Source: Lachnospiraceae bacterium
GTDB taxonomy: Bacteria; Bacillota; Clostridia; Lachnospirales; Lachnospiraceae
Direction: 5' to 3'
DNA: 64,000 nucleotides
Assembly (NCBI GenBank): GCA_910576335.1
Contig: CAJTIU010000023.1
Location: 1-64,000, forward strand
How positions within the stretch are numbered: the stretch's first letter is position 1; the number at the start of each line of letters is the position of its first letter. A program made the translations under genes and the position numbers. This document shows, in pieces, positions 23,913 to 33,948 of this stretch. A model generated the notes under the pieces. The model worked only from the letters and a program-made list of their open reading frames with translations, was not told the DNA's origin and did no database searches.

Positions 23913-26510
23913 ATGAATATAAATAAATTTACACAAAAGTCTTTGCAGGCTGTCCAGGACTGTGAGCGTACAGCCCTTGAGTATGGAAATCAGGAGATTG
24001 AGCAGGAGCATCTGCTCTACGCGCTGCTTACCCAGGAGGACAGCCTGATCCTGAAGCTTATGGAGAAGATGGGAATCAACAAGGAACTTCTGATTAACCG
24101 GGCCGAGGAGGCATTAAGAAAGCGTACGAAGGTGCAGGGAGGGCAGCAGTATGTGGGACAGGAGCTGAATAAGGCCCTGATTCATGCGGAGGACGAGGCA
24201 AAGCAGATGGGGGATGAGTATGTGTCTGTGGAGCACCTTTTCCTGGCCCTTATAAAATATGCGAACCGGGAATTGAAGTCAGTATTCCGGGAGATGGGCA
24301 TCAGCCGGGACGGATTCCTGAAGGCTCTGTCCACGGTCCGGGGCAATCAGCGGGTGACCAGTGACAATCCGGAAAGTACCTATGATACGCTCAATAAGTA
24401 CGGGTCAGACCTGGTGGAGCGCGCCAGGGAGCAGAAGCTTGATCCGGTTATTGGGCGTGACGGGGAGATCCGCAACGCCATACGGATTCTCTCCCGCAAG
24501 ACGAAGAATAATCCGGTTCTCATCGGTGAGCCTGGCGTGGGGAAGACCGCTGTTGTGGAAGGTCTTGCCCAGAGAATCGTGCGGGGTGATGTGCCGGAAG
24601 GACTTAAGGATAAGACCATCTTTTCTCTGGACATGGGCGCCCTTGTGGCGGGTGCAAAGTACCGGGGTGAATTCGAGGAGCGTCTCAAGGCAGTGCTGGA
24701 GGAGGTAAAGAACAGCGACGGGAGAATCATTCTGTTTATTGATGAACTCCATACCATTGTAGGCGCCGGCAAGACAGACGGCGCTATGGATGCCGGGAAT
24801 ATGCTCAAGCCTATGCTTGCAAGAGGTGAGCTCCACTGTATCGGGGCAACCACGCTGGACGAGTACCGCCAGTATATAGAAAAGGATGCGGCACTGGAGC
24901 GTCGGTTCCAGCCAGTGATGGTTGACGAGCCGACCGTAGAGGATGCAGTCTCTATTCTGAGGGGACTTAAGGAACGATACGAGGTGTTCCATGGTGTGAA
25001 GATTACAGACGGGGCGCTGGTGGCTGCGGCAACACTGTCAGACCGTTATATTTCGGACAGATTTCTGCCGGATAAGGCGATTGACCTTGTGGACGAGGCC
25101 TGCGCACTGATTAAGACAGAGCTTGATTCTATGCCGACAGAGCTGGATGAGCTGCAGCGCAAGATTATGCAGTTTGAAATTGAAGAGGCGGCACTTAAGA
25201 AGGAGGAGGACCGCCTGAGTCAGGACAGACTTGCCCACCTGCGGAAGGAACTCTCTGAACTCCGGGAGGAATTTGCAGGGAAGAAGGCGCAGTGGGATAA
25301 TGAGAAGGTCGGCGTGGAGCGTGTCCAAAAGCTCAGGGAGGAGATTGAACAGGTCAATAAGGCGATTGAAAAGGCACAGCAGGCATATGACCTCAATAAG
25401 GCGGCAGAACTCCAGTACGGACGTCTTCCCCAGCTTCAGAAGCAGCTTTTGGAGGAGGAGAATAAGGTTAAGGACGAGGAATTTTCCCTTGTCCACGAGA
25501 GTGTGACGGATGAGGAGATCGGAAGGATCGTCTCCAGGTGGACCGGGATCCCGGTTGCAAAGCTAAATGAAAGCGAACGCAGCAAGACGCTCCATCTTGC
25601 AGAAGAGCTCCATAAACGGGTGATTGGACAGGACGAAGGGGTGGAACTCGTGACAGAGGCGATTATCCGTTCCAGGGCGGGAATCAAGGATCCGACCAAA
25701 CCGATTGGCTCATTCCTGTTTCTCGGCCCTACCGGGGTAGGTAAGACAGAGCTGGCCAAGACACTTGCCGAGAGCCTTTTTGATGATGAGAGCAATATGG
25801 TGCGGATCGATATGAGTGAGTACATGGAGAAGTATTCCGTATCCCGTCTGATCGGAGCGCCTCCGGGATATGTAGGCTATGATGAGGGAGGACAGCTTAC
25901 AGAGGCGGTTAGGAGGAAGCCTTATTCTGTTGTTCTGTTTGACGAGATTGAAAAGGCACATCCGGATGTGTTCAATGTATTGCTCCAGGTACTGGATGAC
26001 GGACGGATCACAGACTCAAAGGGGCGTACCGTGGATTTTAAGAATACCATTCTTATCATGACTTCCAATATCGGTTCCGCCCTGCTCCTGGAGGGAATTG
26101 ATGAGAAGGGGGCGATTGACGCAAGTTGTGAACAGGCAGTCCTGGAAGAACTTAAGCTGCACTTCAGGCCGGAATTTTTAAACCGGCTGGATGAAACAAT
26201 TTTATTTAAACCATTGACGAAAGCAGATATTTATGACATTATTGATTTACTGGCTGCAGACATGAACAGACGTCTTATGGATAAGGAGATCTCTATAGAG
26301 CTTACGGAGGCTGCAAAACAGCTTGTACTTGACGGAGGCTATGACCCGGCATATGGGGCAAGACCGCTGAAGCGTTATCTTCAGAAACATGTAGAGACTC
26401 TGGCTGCAAGGCTGATGCTGAAGGGGGACATCGGAGCAGGCGGGACGATTGTGATTGATGCGGAACAGGGGAGACTGACTGCACAAAGAAAAGGCAGCCT
26501 TAAACAATGA
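23913..26510 (+). CDS. clpB: ATP-dependent chaperone ClpB
   Basis: 865 aa AAA+ disaggregase that works with DnaK/DnaJ/GrpE to rescue aggregated proteins. Clp_N repeats (1-145), AAA-1 with GEPGVGKT (about 204-211) and Walker [10 protein letters not shown], coiled-coil middle domain (about 400-525), AAA-2 with GPTGVGKT (about 603-610) and Walker [15 protein letters not shown], then the ClpB D2-small domain. Full length. AGGAGG precedes the ATG. Under a CIRCE site. Not ClpC, because the long M-domain is present and no UVR motif is seen. Confidence 0.97.
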   Translation: MNINKFTQKSLQAVQDCERTALEYGNQEIEQEHLLYALLTQEDSLILKLMEKMGINKELLINRAEEALRKRTKVQGGQQYVGQELNKALIHAEDEAKQMGDEYVSVEHLFLALIKYANRELKSVFREMGISRDGFLKALSTVRGNQRVTSDNPESTYDTLNKYGSDLVERAREQKLDPVIGRDGEIRNAIRILSRKTKNNPVLIGEPGVGKTAVVEGLAQRIVRGDVPEGLKDKTIFSLDMGALVAGAKYRGEFEERLKAVLEEVKNSDGRIILFIDELHTIVGAGKTDGAMDAGNMLKPMLARGELHCIGATTLDEYRQYIEKDAALERRFQPVMVDEPTVEDAVSILRGLKERYEVFHGVKITDGALVAAATLSDRYISDRFLPDKAIDLVDEACALIKTELDSMPTELDELQRKIMQFEIEEAALKKEEDRLSQDRLAHLRKELSELREEFAGKKAQWDNEKVGVERVQKLREEIEQVNKAIEKAQQAYDLNKAAELQYGRLPQLQKQLLEEENKVKDEEFSLVHESVTDEEIGRIVSRWTGIPVAKLNESERSKTLHLAEELHKRVIGQDEGVELVTEAIIRSRAGIKDPTKPIGSFLFLGPTGVGKTELAKTLAESLFDDESNMVRIDMSEYMEKYSVSRLIGAPPGYVGYDEGGQLTEAVRRKPYSVVLFDEIEKAHPDVFNVLLQVLDDGRITDSKGRTVDFKNTILIMTSNIGSALLLEGIDEKGAIDASCEQAVLEELKLHFRPEFLNRLDETILFKPLTKADIYDIIDLLAADMNRRLMDKEISIELTEAAKQLVLDGGYDPAYGARPLKRYLQKHVETLAARLMLKGDIGAGGTIVIDAEQGRLTAQRKGSLKQ

Positions 26511-26606
26511 AGAGATACGGCATTCGCACCGGGAAACCGGCTGTGAATGCCTTTCGCAAGTGTAGGGAGCAGTCGCCAGGTAATGTATATGGGAGGTGTT
26601 ATAAGT

Positions 26607-27467
26607 ATGAATTATTTAAAGTGGAAGGAAGTGGCAGTGGATCTTCTGGTAGATATCATTGCCAGCATGGCAATCGCTGTCGGAGTATATAATTTTGCAT
26701 TAAATGCAAATTTTCCGGTCGCCGGGTTTTCCGGGATTGCCATTATTATCTATCATCTGACAGGGATTCCGGTAGGTGTGGGGACACTGATCCTGAATAT
26801 TCCGGTCGCCATATTCTGCTACAAGTTCCTGGGGAGGACATTTTTTCTGAAATCCTTAAAGACGATCATTATCTCTTCTGTTTTTATGGACTACATTGCG
26901 CCCATGCTTCCGGTATATGAGGGCAGCAGATTCCTTGCAGCCCTTTGTATGGGAGTGTTGTGCGGGTTCGGGTATGCGGTTATTTTTATGCGTGGCTCAT
27001 CCACAGGGGGCCAGGACTTTATCAGTATGGCGGTCAAGAAGGTAAAGCCGCATATATCGCTGGGCATAATCACAGCTGTTCAGGACTTTTCCACGATTCT
27101 GCTGGGGAGTATTCTGGTTTTTAAGGATGTGGACGGTTTTATCTACGGAATCATTGTGACGTATATTATGACGCTGATCATGGATAAGATTCTGTATGGC
27201 ATGGACGAAGGAAAGATGACCTTGATTGTCACAGAGCGCGGGGAGGAGCTGGCAGTGCAGATCGATGAGTATACGGGGAGAGGCTCTACCATTCTCAGGG
27301 GAATGGGAAGCTATTCAAAAAGGAAAAAGGATGTGATTATGTGTGCATGTAATAATAAACAGATGTACACCATCAAAAAAATGGTGCATGCTTTGGATCC
27401 GGAGGCATTTACAATTATTGTGGAATCCAACGAAGTAGTGGGCGAAGGATTTAAAGTGGAGATTTAG
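26607..27467 (+). CDS. YitT-family membrane protein (DUF2179)
   Basis: 286 aa: five to six TM helices (about 8-190) of the YitT/YvjA type with GSSTGGQDFISMAVKK, followed by a cytoplasmic DUF2179 ferredoxin-like domain (RGSTILRGMGSYSKRKKDVI). Function not established for the family; transport is suspected. GGGAGGTG precedes the ATG at 26607 by 8 nt; the longer in-frame reading from 26547 is ignored. Follows clpB by about 100 bp. Confidence 0.85.
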   Translation: MNYLKWKEVAVDLLVDIIASMAIAVGVYNFALNANFPVAGFSGIAIIIYHLTGIPVGVGTLILNIPVAIFCYKFLGRTFFLKSLKTIIISSVFMDYIAPMLPVYEGSRFLAALCMGVLCGFGYAVIFMRGSSTGGQDFISMAVKKVKPHISLGIITAVQDFSTILLGSILVFKDVDGFIYGIIVTYIMTLIMDKILYGMDEGKMTLIVTERGEELAVQIDEYTGRGSTILRGMGSYSKRKKDVIMCACNNKQMYTIKKMVHALDPEAFTIIVESNEVVGEGFKVEI

Positions 27468-27504
27468 ACATTCTTTAGAAAGGCTATTCAGATAAATAAA
27501 AGAA

Positions 27505-27534
27505 TTGACAACGTTATGTATCATGACGTAAAAT
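27505..27534 (+). promoter_or_regulatory. promoter of the Hpt / c-di-GMP regulator operon
   Basis: TTGACA (27505-27510), 18-bp spacer, TAAAAT (27529-27534), 40 bp before the Hpt gene start. Confidence 0.6.
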
Positions 27535-27575
27535 TAAAATGTTAGGTTTGTTATAAACACAGTAGGAGGTACAGG

Positions 27576-27935
27576 ATGACTATAGAAGAATTTTATGCAA
27601 CATTTGACCCGTCGGGAAATGAATATGCAAATGTTATGGGAAGGCTGGCAACTGAGAGGCTTGTGAACAAGTATCTGAACAAGATGCTGGATGATAAAAG
27701 CTATGGAAATCTGAAGCAGGCAGTTGCTGACGGAGATTATAAGACAGCCTTTATGGCTTCCCATACAATTAAGGGGATCTGCATGAACCTGAATCTGAAG
27801 CCACTTGCAGATTCTAGCGATGCTTTGACAGAGGAGCTTAGAAACGACCCGGACGCCGGTAAAGTGGAAGAGCTTTTGAAGCAGGTGGAGAAGGATTATG
27901 AATTTGTTGCGGATGGAATTAGAAGTATTGGTTAG
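27576..27935 (+). CDS. histidine phosphotransfer (Hpt) protein
   Basis: 119 aa single-domain Hpt. The phosphorylatable His63 is in ASHTIKGICMNLNL (HxxKG motif). It relays phosphate between a hybrid kinase and a receiver domain. The next gene, 15 bp downstream, starts with a receiver domain and is the natural partner. AGGAGG precedes the ATG. No histidine kinase is encoded nearby, so the source kinase lies elsewhere. Confidence 0.9.
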   Translation: MTIEEFYATFDPSGNEYANVMGRLATERLVNKYLNKMLDDKSYGNLKQAVADGDYKTAFMASHTIKGICMNLNLKPLADSSDALTEELRNDPDAGKVEELLKQVEKDYEFVADGIRSIG

Positions 27936-27950
27936 AGTGAGTGAAGGTTT

Positions 27951-30023
27951 ATGAGTGAAGGTTTAAGAAAGAAAAAGATATTAGTGGTAGATGATTCCGA
28001 GATGAATCGTTCTATTCTTGCCGATATGCTGGGAGATGATTATGAGATTTTAGAGGCCACGAATGGCGTGGAGGCAATTGCCGCGATCAAGGAGAGGGAG
28101 AGTGAGATTACCCTGATGCTTCTTGATATTGTGATGCCTCAGATGGACGGGTTTGAGGTGTTGTCTATTATGAACAAGGGCGGATGGATCGGGAATATTC
28201 CCGTTATTATGATATCTGCCGAAACTTCATCAAATCTTGTGAACCAGGCATATGATATGGGCGTCACCGACTATATCAGCCGGCCTTTTGACGGGAAGAT
28301 TGTCAGACGGAGAGTGAATAATACAATCATGCTGTATACGAAGCAGAAGATGCTTCAGGGGATGATCGCAGAGCAGATTCTGGAAAAAGAAAAAAGCAGC
28401 TCACTCATGGTAGACATTCTCAGTAATATTGTAGAGTTCCGTAACGGTGAAAGCGGGCTTCATGTGCTGCATGTCCGTACAATTACGGAGACGCTGCTGA
28501 AACATCTGGCGGAAAAGACAGACCAGTATGATTTGAATCATACAAAGATTGCCATGATCAGTCTGGCCTCGGCGCTTCATGATATTGGAAAGATTTCTAT
28601 TGACGAGAAGATTCTGAACAAACCGGGAAGGCTTACGGATGAAGAATTTGTAATTATGAAGACACATTCGGCAATTGGAGGAGATATGCTGATGAATGTG
28701 GCTCACAGACGTGATGAGGAGCTTGTGAAAGTGGCATACGAGATCTGCAGGTGGCATCACGAAAGATATAATGGCAGGGGTTATCCAGACGGACTGAAGG
28801 GAGAGGAAATCCCGATTTCCGCCCAGGTGGTCGCTATGGCGGATGTGTATGATGCACTAACGAGTAAACGTGTATATAAGCCTGCATTTTCCCATGAGAA
28901 GGCAGTAGAGATGATTATGAACGGGGAGTGCGGTGTATTTAATCCCCTTCTTTTGGAATGCCTTCAGGATGTAAAGGAATATCTAAAGGAAGAACTTGAA
29001 AATAAGACTCTCAAGAGTGTGGCTGAAGATGAAGTGCAGTCTATGACGGAGGAGCTGATTGCAAAGGGTGACACCATTGCCTCTGACAGAACGCTGAGGC
29101 TTCTGGAGCAGGAGAGAATTAAATATCAGTTTTTTGCCTCCATGTCCAAGGAGATTCAGTTTGAATACAATGTGGATACCGATATGGTGACCTTGTCCGA
29201 ATGGGGGGCAAAATACCTTGGGGTGGATGAACTTGTCATGCATCCATTTGAAGATGAAAAGATGGCGGAGATCCTGAATGTCGAAAAGATGCATGAGATC
29301 CGCCGTAAAGTCCGCGCTACAAATTATACGAATCCAGTCGTAGGCGGAGTGTACCGTCTTCATGTAAATGGAGAGGACAGATGGCACAGGATGACTGTGC
29401 GTGCCATGTGGGAGGGTACTGAGGAAAAGATGCATTATACTGGCGCCATCGGCAAATTTGCCAATGTGGATGAGGATTATAAGCGGATGGACAGCCTGGA
29501 AAAGGAGGCATCTCATGACACCCTTACAGGTCTCTTTAACCATATGAATGCACGGAAGCTGATTGAGGCTGTACTTGCAGAAAGGCAGGATCATACCTAT
29601 AGCCTGATCTTGTTTGACCTGGATCATTTTAAGGATGCGAATGACCAGTATGGACATCTTTTCGGCGATAATGTACTGAAGCATGTGGCACAGAAGCTGA
29701 CGGATAATTTAAGAAGAGAAGATATTGTAGCCAGAGTCGGCGGAGATGAATTCATGATATTCCTGGAACACGGAGGGAATTTTGAAGCCCAGGTAAAGCG
29801 AATCTTTCAGGTTGTTGACGGGGAATACGAGAATTTCCAGATAAGCGTCAGTATGGGAGTCTCCCTTGCCCCTAAGGACGGGGAGGATTACGAGACCCTG
29901 TTTCATGCGGCAGACCAGGCGCTTTATGTTTCGAAAAGGGGAGGAAGGAATCAGTACCGGTTTTACGATAATTCGATGAAAGGAACTTTATCCGTTCTCT
30001 CACCGATGGATGGAGAAGAATAG
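27951..30023 (+). CDS. REC - HD-GYP - PAS-like - GGDEF c-di-GMP regulator
   Basis: 690 aa. Receiver domain 1-125 with phospho-acceptor Asp59 (LLDIVMPQMDG). HD-GYP phosphodiesterase about 150-345 with HDIGK, HH and GRGYPDGL intact. A PAS-like sensor region about 385-510 (RTLRLLEQERIKYQFFASM; HRMTVRAMWEG). GGDEF cyclase 520-680 with RVGGDEF intact and an RxxD inhibitory site (RRED) five residues before it. One protein thus has both synthesis and breakdown domains for cyclic di-GMP, controlled by phosphorylation through the Hpt. Partly duplicated GTGAAGGTTTA precedes the start. Confidence 0.9.
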   Translation: MSEGLRKKKILVVDDSEMNRSILADMLGDDYEILEATNGVEAIAAIKERESEITLMLLDIVMPQMDGFEVLSIMNKGGWIGNIPVIMISAETSSNLVNQAYDMGVTDYISRPFDGKIVRRRVNNTIMLYTKQKMLQGMIAEQILEKEKSSSLMVDILSNIVEFRNGESGLHVLHVRTITETLLKHLAEKTDQYDLNHTKIAMISLASALHDIGKISIDEKILNKPGRLTDEEFVIMKTHSAIGGDMLMNVAHRRDEELVKVAYEICRWHHERYNGRGYPDGLKGEEIPISAQVVAMADVYDALTSKRVYKPAFSHEKAVEMIMNGECGVFNPLLLECLQDVKEYLKEELENKTLKSVAEDEVQSMTEELIAKGDTIASDRTLRLLEQERIKYQFFASMSKEIQFEYNVDTDMVTLSEWGAKYLGVDELVMHPFEDEKMAEILNVEKMHEIRRKVRATNYTNPVVGGVYRLHVNGEDRWHRMTVRAMWEGTEEKMHYTGAIGKFANVDEDYKRMDSLEKEASHDTLTGLFNHMNARKLIEAVLAERQDHTYSLILFDLDHFKDANDQYGHLFGDNVLKHVAQKLTDNLRREDIVARVGGDEFMIFLEHGGNFEAQVKRIFQVVDGEYENFQISVSMGVSLAPKDGEDYETLFHAADQALYVSKRGGRNQYRFYDNSMKGTLSVLSPMDGEE

Positions 30024-30100
30024 GCGTTACTATTCACGGCCCGTAATGCGCAGCTTACGCGCATTCCTGAGCCGTTCATAGTGACGAATAGACGACGTAC
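30024..30100. repeat. family 4 dispersed inverted repeat before iorA
   Basis: Imperfect dyad: TTACTATTCACGGC... paired with ...GCCGTTCATAGTGAC, with inner AATGCGC/GCGCATT arms. It resembles the GTTACTGTTCAC elements near 5389 and 57856. It fills the gap between the c-di-GMP regulator and iorA and may end the upstream transcript. Confidence 0.5.
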
Positions 30101-30118
30101 GAAAGGATGGAAGGCGAG

Positions 30119-31873
30119 ATGTCAGAACCAAAGAAAGTAATTATGCTCGGCAATGAAGCAATTGCCAGAGGCGCCTATGAGGCCGGAGTGAAGGTATCGG
30201 CAGCATATCCGGGCACCCCCAGTACAGAGATCAGTGAATATCTGGTACAGTACAAGGAAGATTTATATTGTGAATGGTCGCCCAATGAAAAGGTAGCGAC
30301 AGAGGTGGCCATCGGTGCGTCAGTGGCAGGTGTGCGTGCCATGTCCTGTATGAAGCATGTGGGATTTAATGTGGCGGCAGACCCTGCTTATACAGTTTCC
30401 TACATGGGAGTAAACGGCGGACTGGTGATTGTTGTGGCAGATGATCCGGGGCTTTACAGCTCCCAGAATGAGCAGGATACGAGGATGGTAGCCAGGGCAG
30501 CGGCTCTTCCGGTTTTAGAGCCTTCTGACAGCCAGGAAGCAAAGGACTATATGAAGATGGCGTTTGAGCTGAGCGAACGTTTTGACCGCCCGTTTATTCT
30601 CCGGACCACAACAAGGCTTGCCCATTCCCAGGGGCTTGTAGAGCTTATGGACCGCACAGAGCCAGAGGATAAGCCTTATATAAAAGACATAAGAAAAACA
30701 GTGATGATGCCGGGCAATGCAAAGCCCCGCCATGTGGAGATAGAGAAGAGGAACCTGGAGCTTGCGAAAGCCGCGGATACGCTTTCTGTAAACCGTGTGG
30801 AGATGAAAAACACAGAGATCGGCGTGATTACCAGCGGAATTCCGTATCAGTATGTAAAAGAAGCGCTCCCAGAGGCTTCGGTGTTAAAGCTTGGTATGGT
30901 CAACCCCCTTCCGAGAAAGATGATCGAAGAGTTTGCTTCAAAGGTGGACACATTATATGTTGTGGAAGAGCTGGAGCCAGTGATTGAGGAACAGGTAAAG
31001 TCATGGGGGATCGCGGCTGTCGGCAAAGAGATCTTTACGATTCAGGGAGAATACAGCGCGAATATGCTTCGCAGGGCGATTCTGGGAGAGGAACCTTCTG
31101 CTGCAGAGCCGGCCACGGTTCCGGGAAGGCCTCCGGTTTTATGTCCGGGATGCCCCCACAGAAGTGTCTACTATGTGTTAAATAAATTAAAACTTCACGC
31201 GGCAGGAGATATCGGCTGCTATACCCTGGGGGCGGTAGCTCCCCTTAGTGTTGTGGACACTACGATCTGTATGGGAGCAAGTATTTCGAGCCTTCACGGC
31301 ATGGAGAAGGCAAAGGGAAAGGATTATATTAAGAACTGGGTGGCAGTGATCGGAGATTCCACATTTTTACATACAGGCGTGAACTCTCTGATGAACATGA
31401 TGTATAACAGGGCCACCGGGACAGTTATTATCCTTGATAACTCCACCACTGGAATGACCGGGCACCAGGATCATGCCGCAACGGGAAAGACTCTGCAGGG
31501 AGACCCCACCTATGCCATTGATATACCGGCACTCTGCCGCGCCATCGGCGTAAAGCATGTGACAGAGGTGAATGCTTTTGATCTGGAGACGCTGGAAAGG
31601 ACGGTAAAGGAAGAGACTGCGAGGGACGAGGTATCTGTAATCATCACAAAGACGCCCTGCGTGCTCTTAAGTAAAGCAAAGAAGCCATTATACACTGTCC
31701 ATGAAGACAGATGCAGGAAATGCGGCATGTGCATGAAGCCTGGATGTCCTGCGATGACAAAGAATGCAGACGGAACTGTTTACATTGATGATACTATGTG
31801 CACGGGCTGTGGCCTGTGCGAGAGCCTGTGTAAATTCGGTGCAATCGAGCTGGTAAAGGAGGAAAACAGATAA
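30119..31873 (+). CDS. iorA: indolepyruvate:ferredoxin oxidoreductase, alpha subunit
   Basis: 584 aa. Oxidatively decarboxylates aryl-pyruvates (from Trp, Phe, Tyr) to aryl-acetyl-CoA with reduction of ferredoxin. N-terminal pyrimidine domain (AYPGTPSTEISEYL), TPP-binding domain with GDIGCYTLG and IGDSTFLHTG, then two 4Fe-4S motifs: CRKCGMCMKPGCP and CTGCGLCESLCK. CPGCPHR is typical. ATG 30119 has GGAAGG upstream; ATG 30107 is too close to AAAGG. TAATG overlap with iorB. Part of an aryl-acid module with paaK. Confidence 0.95.
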   Translation: MSEPKKVIMLGNEAIARGAYEAGVKVSAAYPGTPSTEISEYLVQYKEDLYCEWSPNEKVATEVAIGASVAGVRAMSCMKHVGFNVAADPAYTVSYMGVNGGLVIVVADDPGLYSSQNEQDTRMVARAAALPVLEPSDSQEAKDYMKMAFELSERFDRPFILRTTTRLAHSQGLVELMDRTEPEDKPYIKDIRKTVMMPGNAKPRHVEIEKRNLELAKAADTLSVNRVEMKNTEIGVITSGIPYQYVKEALPEASVLKLGMVNPLPRKMIEEFASKVDTLYVVEELEPVIEEQVKSWGIAAVGKEIFTIQGEYSANMLRRAILGEEPSAAEPATVPGRPPVLCPGCPHRSVYYVLNKLKLHAAGDIGCYTLGAVAPLSVVDTTICMGASISSLHGMEKAKGKDYIKNWVAVIGDSTFLHTGVNSLMNMMYNRATGTVIILDNSTTGMTGHQDHAATGKTLQGDPTYAIDIPALCRAIGVKHVTEVNAFDLETLERTVKEETARDEVSVIITKTPCVLLSKAKKPLYTVHEDRCRKCGMCMKPGCPAMTKNADGTVYIDDTMCTGCGLCESLCKFGAIELVKEENR

Positions 31874-32442
31874 TGGCTGTAAAGAATATTATGATTGTGG
31901 GCGTAGGCGGCCAGGGGACGCTCCTTACCAGCAGGATCTTAGGAGGTCTTGCAATCGCAGGGGGATATGATGTGAAGCTCTCAGAGGTGCACGGCATGGC
32001 CCAGAGAGGGGGAAGCGTTGTCACATTCGTACGCTACGGAGAGAAAGTGGCAGAGCCGGTCGTGGAGGAAGGCCAGGCAGACGTGATTATCGCCTTCGAG
32101 CAGCTGGAGGCATTAAGATATGCCCATTTCCTGAAAAAAGACGGCGCCCTTATTATCAATGACTGGAAGATCGATCCTATGCCGGTGGTGACCGGCGCGG
32201 CCCAGTACCCTGAGCATATTATAGAGAATTTGAAAGAAAAATATAAGGTTTATACCGTGAATGCGACTGAGGAGGCAAAAAAATTAGGAAATTCCCGGGT
32301 CTTCAATCTGATTGTGCTGGGAATTGCCGCACAGCATATGGACTTCTCAAAGGAGCAGTGGTATAACGTAATTGAACATACAGTGCCGCAAAAGACGATT
32401 GAGATCAATAAGAAGGCGTTTGACGTGGGATTTGAACTGTAA
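31873..32442 (+). CDS. iorB: indolepyruvate:ferredoxin oxidoreductase, beta subunit
   Basis: 189 aa gamma-type domain of 2-oxoacid:ferredoxin oxidoreductases: IVGVGGQGTLLTSRILGG at the start, EVHGMAQRGGSVVTFVR in the middle. Completes the IorAB enzyme. Start codon overlaps the iorA stop by one base, so the subunits are made in equal amounts. Confidence 0.95.
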   Translation: MAVKNIMIVGVGGQGTLLTSRILGGLAIAGGYDVKLSEVHGMAQRGGSVVTFVRYGEKVAEPVVEEGQADVIIAFEQLEALRYAHFLKKDGALIINDWKIDPMPVVTGAAQYPEHIIENLKEKYKVYTVNATEEAKKLGNSRVFNLIVLGIAAQHMDFSKEQWYNVIEHTVPQKTIEINKKAFDVGFEL

Positions 32443-32456
32443 GGAGGTGGCTCACA

Positions 32457-32525
32457 ATGCACAGGCAGTATGAAGCATTTGATATGGGTTTTACGTTTAT
32501 GTACCTTCGTCTCGTTAGAGGTTAG
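32457..32525 (+). CDS. 22-aa leader-like ORF between iorB and paaK
   Basis: AAGGAGGTGG, the strongest ribosome site in the neighbourhood, lies 6 nt before an ATG that opens only 22 codons: MHRQYEAFDMGFTFMYLRLV then RG. It is rich in aromatic residues (Tyr2, Phe4 of 22, no Trp). Its stop codon lies in the loop of a 10-bp hairpin, CCTTCGTCTC / GAGACGAAGG (32504-32513, 32533-32542). That arrangement recalls attenuator leader peptides that sense aromatic amino acids, fitting the aromatic acid genes around it. It could instead be the start of a decayed gene. Confidence 0.4.
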   Translation: MHRQYEAFDMGFTFMYLRLVRG

Positions 32526-32602
32526 CCAGCCAGAGACGAAGGGCATCGTAAAGACGAAATGTTGGCAGTTAAAAAATGCGAGTAGAATAGGAGTAGAGAA
32601 AA

Positions 32603-33934
32603 ATGGCAGGAATAGCATTGGAAAACTGGAAAGAAACAATACGCGACCCGAAGATTGAATGCATGAGCAGGGATGAGATGAGCGCCCTTCAAAGCGAACG
32701 TCTTGTAAAACAGGTGAAGAATGTATATGACAATGTTGCATTCTACCGGAAGAAAATGGATGAGCTTGGTGTAGAGCCTGGTGATATTAAAGGAATAGAA
32801 GATATTCATAAGCTTCCGTTTACAACAAAAGAGGATTTAAGAGATAATTACCCATTCGGGCTTCTGGCAGTGCCGCAGGAGAAGATTGCCAGAGTGCAGG
32901 GAACCTCCGGCACCACAGGGAAACTTACTCTTGCCTCCTATACACAGAAGGATGTGGATGTGTGGGGCGAATGTGTGGCGAGAGGCCTTGTAATGGCAGG
33001 ACTTACCTCCGCAGACCGGATCCATGTATGCTACGGCTACGGGTTGTTCACAGGCGGCATGGGACTGGATCTTGGAGCAAAGGCCCTTGGGGCAATGGCA
33101 ATTCCTATGTCCGCAGGAAATACGAAGCGCCAGCTTATGTGTATGGAGGACTTTGGAGCAACGGCATTCGGATGTACGCCGTCCTATGCCCTTTATCTTG
33201 CAGAGGCGGCACAGGAGGCGGGAATCGTTGACCGTCTTCAGATTAAGGCAAGCATTAACGGTGCAGAGCCCTGGACGAATGAGATGCGCAAAAAGATAGA
33301 GAGTATCTTACATATCAACAGCTTTGACATCTATGGCCTGTGTGAGATTACCGGACCAGGAGTTGCCATGGACTGTATCCATCATAAAGGGCTTCATGTA
33401 TATGAGGATTACTTCTATCCAGAGATCCTGAATCCGGCGGACCAGTCCGCATGCGGTGACGGAGAGACGGGTGAGCTGGTATTTACTACCCTTGCAAAGG
33501 AAGGCATGCCCCTTCTCCGTTACAGAACAAAAGACCTCACAAGCATGGAGAGAGGAACCTGCGAGTGCAAAAGAACACTTCCAAGAATTCAGAAGTTCAC
33601 CGGACGTACAGATGATATGAAGGTAATCCGCGGCGTCAATGTATTCCCGACACAGGTTGAGACAGCCCTTCTTTCCATGGGCGGCGGCGTGGCTCCTCAT
33701 TATATGCTGATTGTTGACCGTGAGAACAACCTGGATATCCTTACCGTAATGGTAGAAGTAGATGAGAAGTATTTCTCTGATGAGATCCGTAAGCTGGATG
33801 AGCTGAAGGCAAGGGTCGGCGCTGTTCTGAAACAGGCCCTTGGCGTATCAGTAAGAGTGAAGCTTGTAGAGCCGAAGACCATTCAGAGAAGCGAAGGAAA
33901 AGCAAAGCGCGTCATTGACAACAGAGGACTTTAA
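32603..33934 (+). CDS. paaK: phenylacetate-CoA ligase
   Basis: 443 aa acyl-adenylate enzyme making aryl-acetyl-CoA from aryl acetate, or running in reverse to conserve ATP. AMP-binding P-loop VQGTSGTTGK; FDIYGLCEITGPG; C-terminal PaaK domain with KVIRGVNVFPTQVE. In amino-acid fermenters IorAB plus PaaK converts aryl-pyruvate to aryl-acetate with ATP gain. Followed by an ACT-domain gene, the common iorAB-paaK-ACT order of Clostridia. Confidence 0.92.
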   Translation: MAGIALENWKETIRDPKIECMSRDEMSALQSERLVKQVKNVYDNVAFYRKKMDELGVEPGDIKGIEDIHKLPFTTKEDLRDNYPFGLLAVPQEKIARVQGTSGTTGKLTLASYTQKDVDVWGECVARGLVMAGLTSADRIHVCYGYGLFTGGMGLDLGAKALGAMAIPMSAGNTKRQLMCMEDFGATAFGCTPSYALYLAEAAQEAGIVDRLQIKASINGAEPWTNEMRKKIESILHINSFDIYGLCEITGPGVAMDCIHHKGLHVYEDYFYPEILNPADQSACGDGETGELVFTTLAKEGMPLLRYRTKDLTSMERGTCECKRTLPRIQKFTGRTDDMKVIRGVNVFPTQVETALLSMGGGVAPHYMLIVDRENNLDILTVMVEVDEKYFSDEIRKLDELKARVGAVLKQALGVSVRVKLVEPKTIQRSEGKAKRVIDNRGL

Positions 33935-33948
33935 AAGGAGGGAAGGTC

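Noticed and set aside
28983-29684. 233-codon ORF antisense to the GGDEF protein
   Set aside because: Shadow frame, rich in His/Leu/Ile from complementary codons; no initiation signal.
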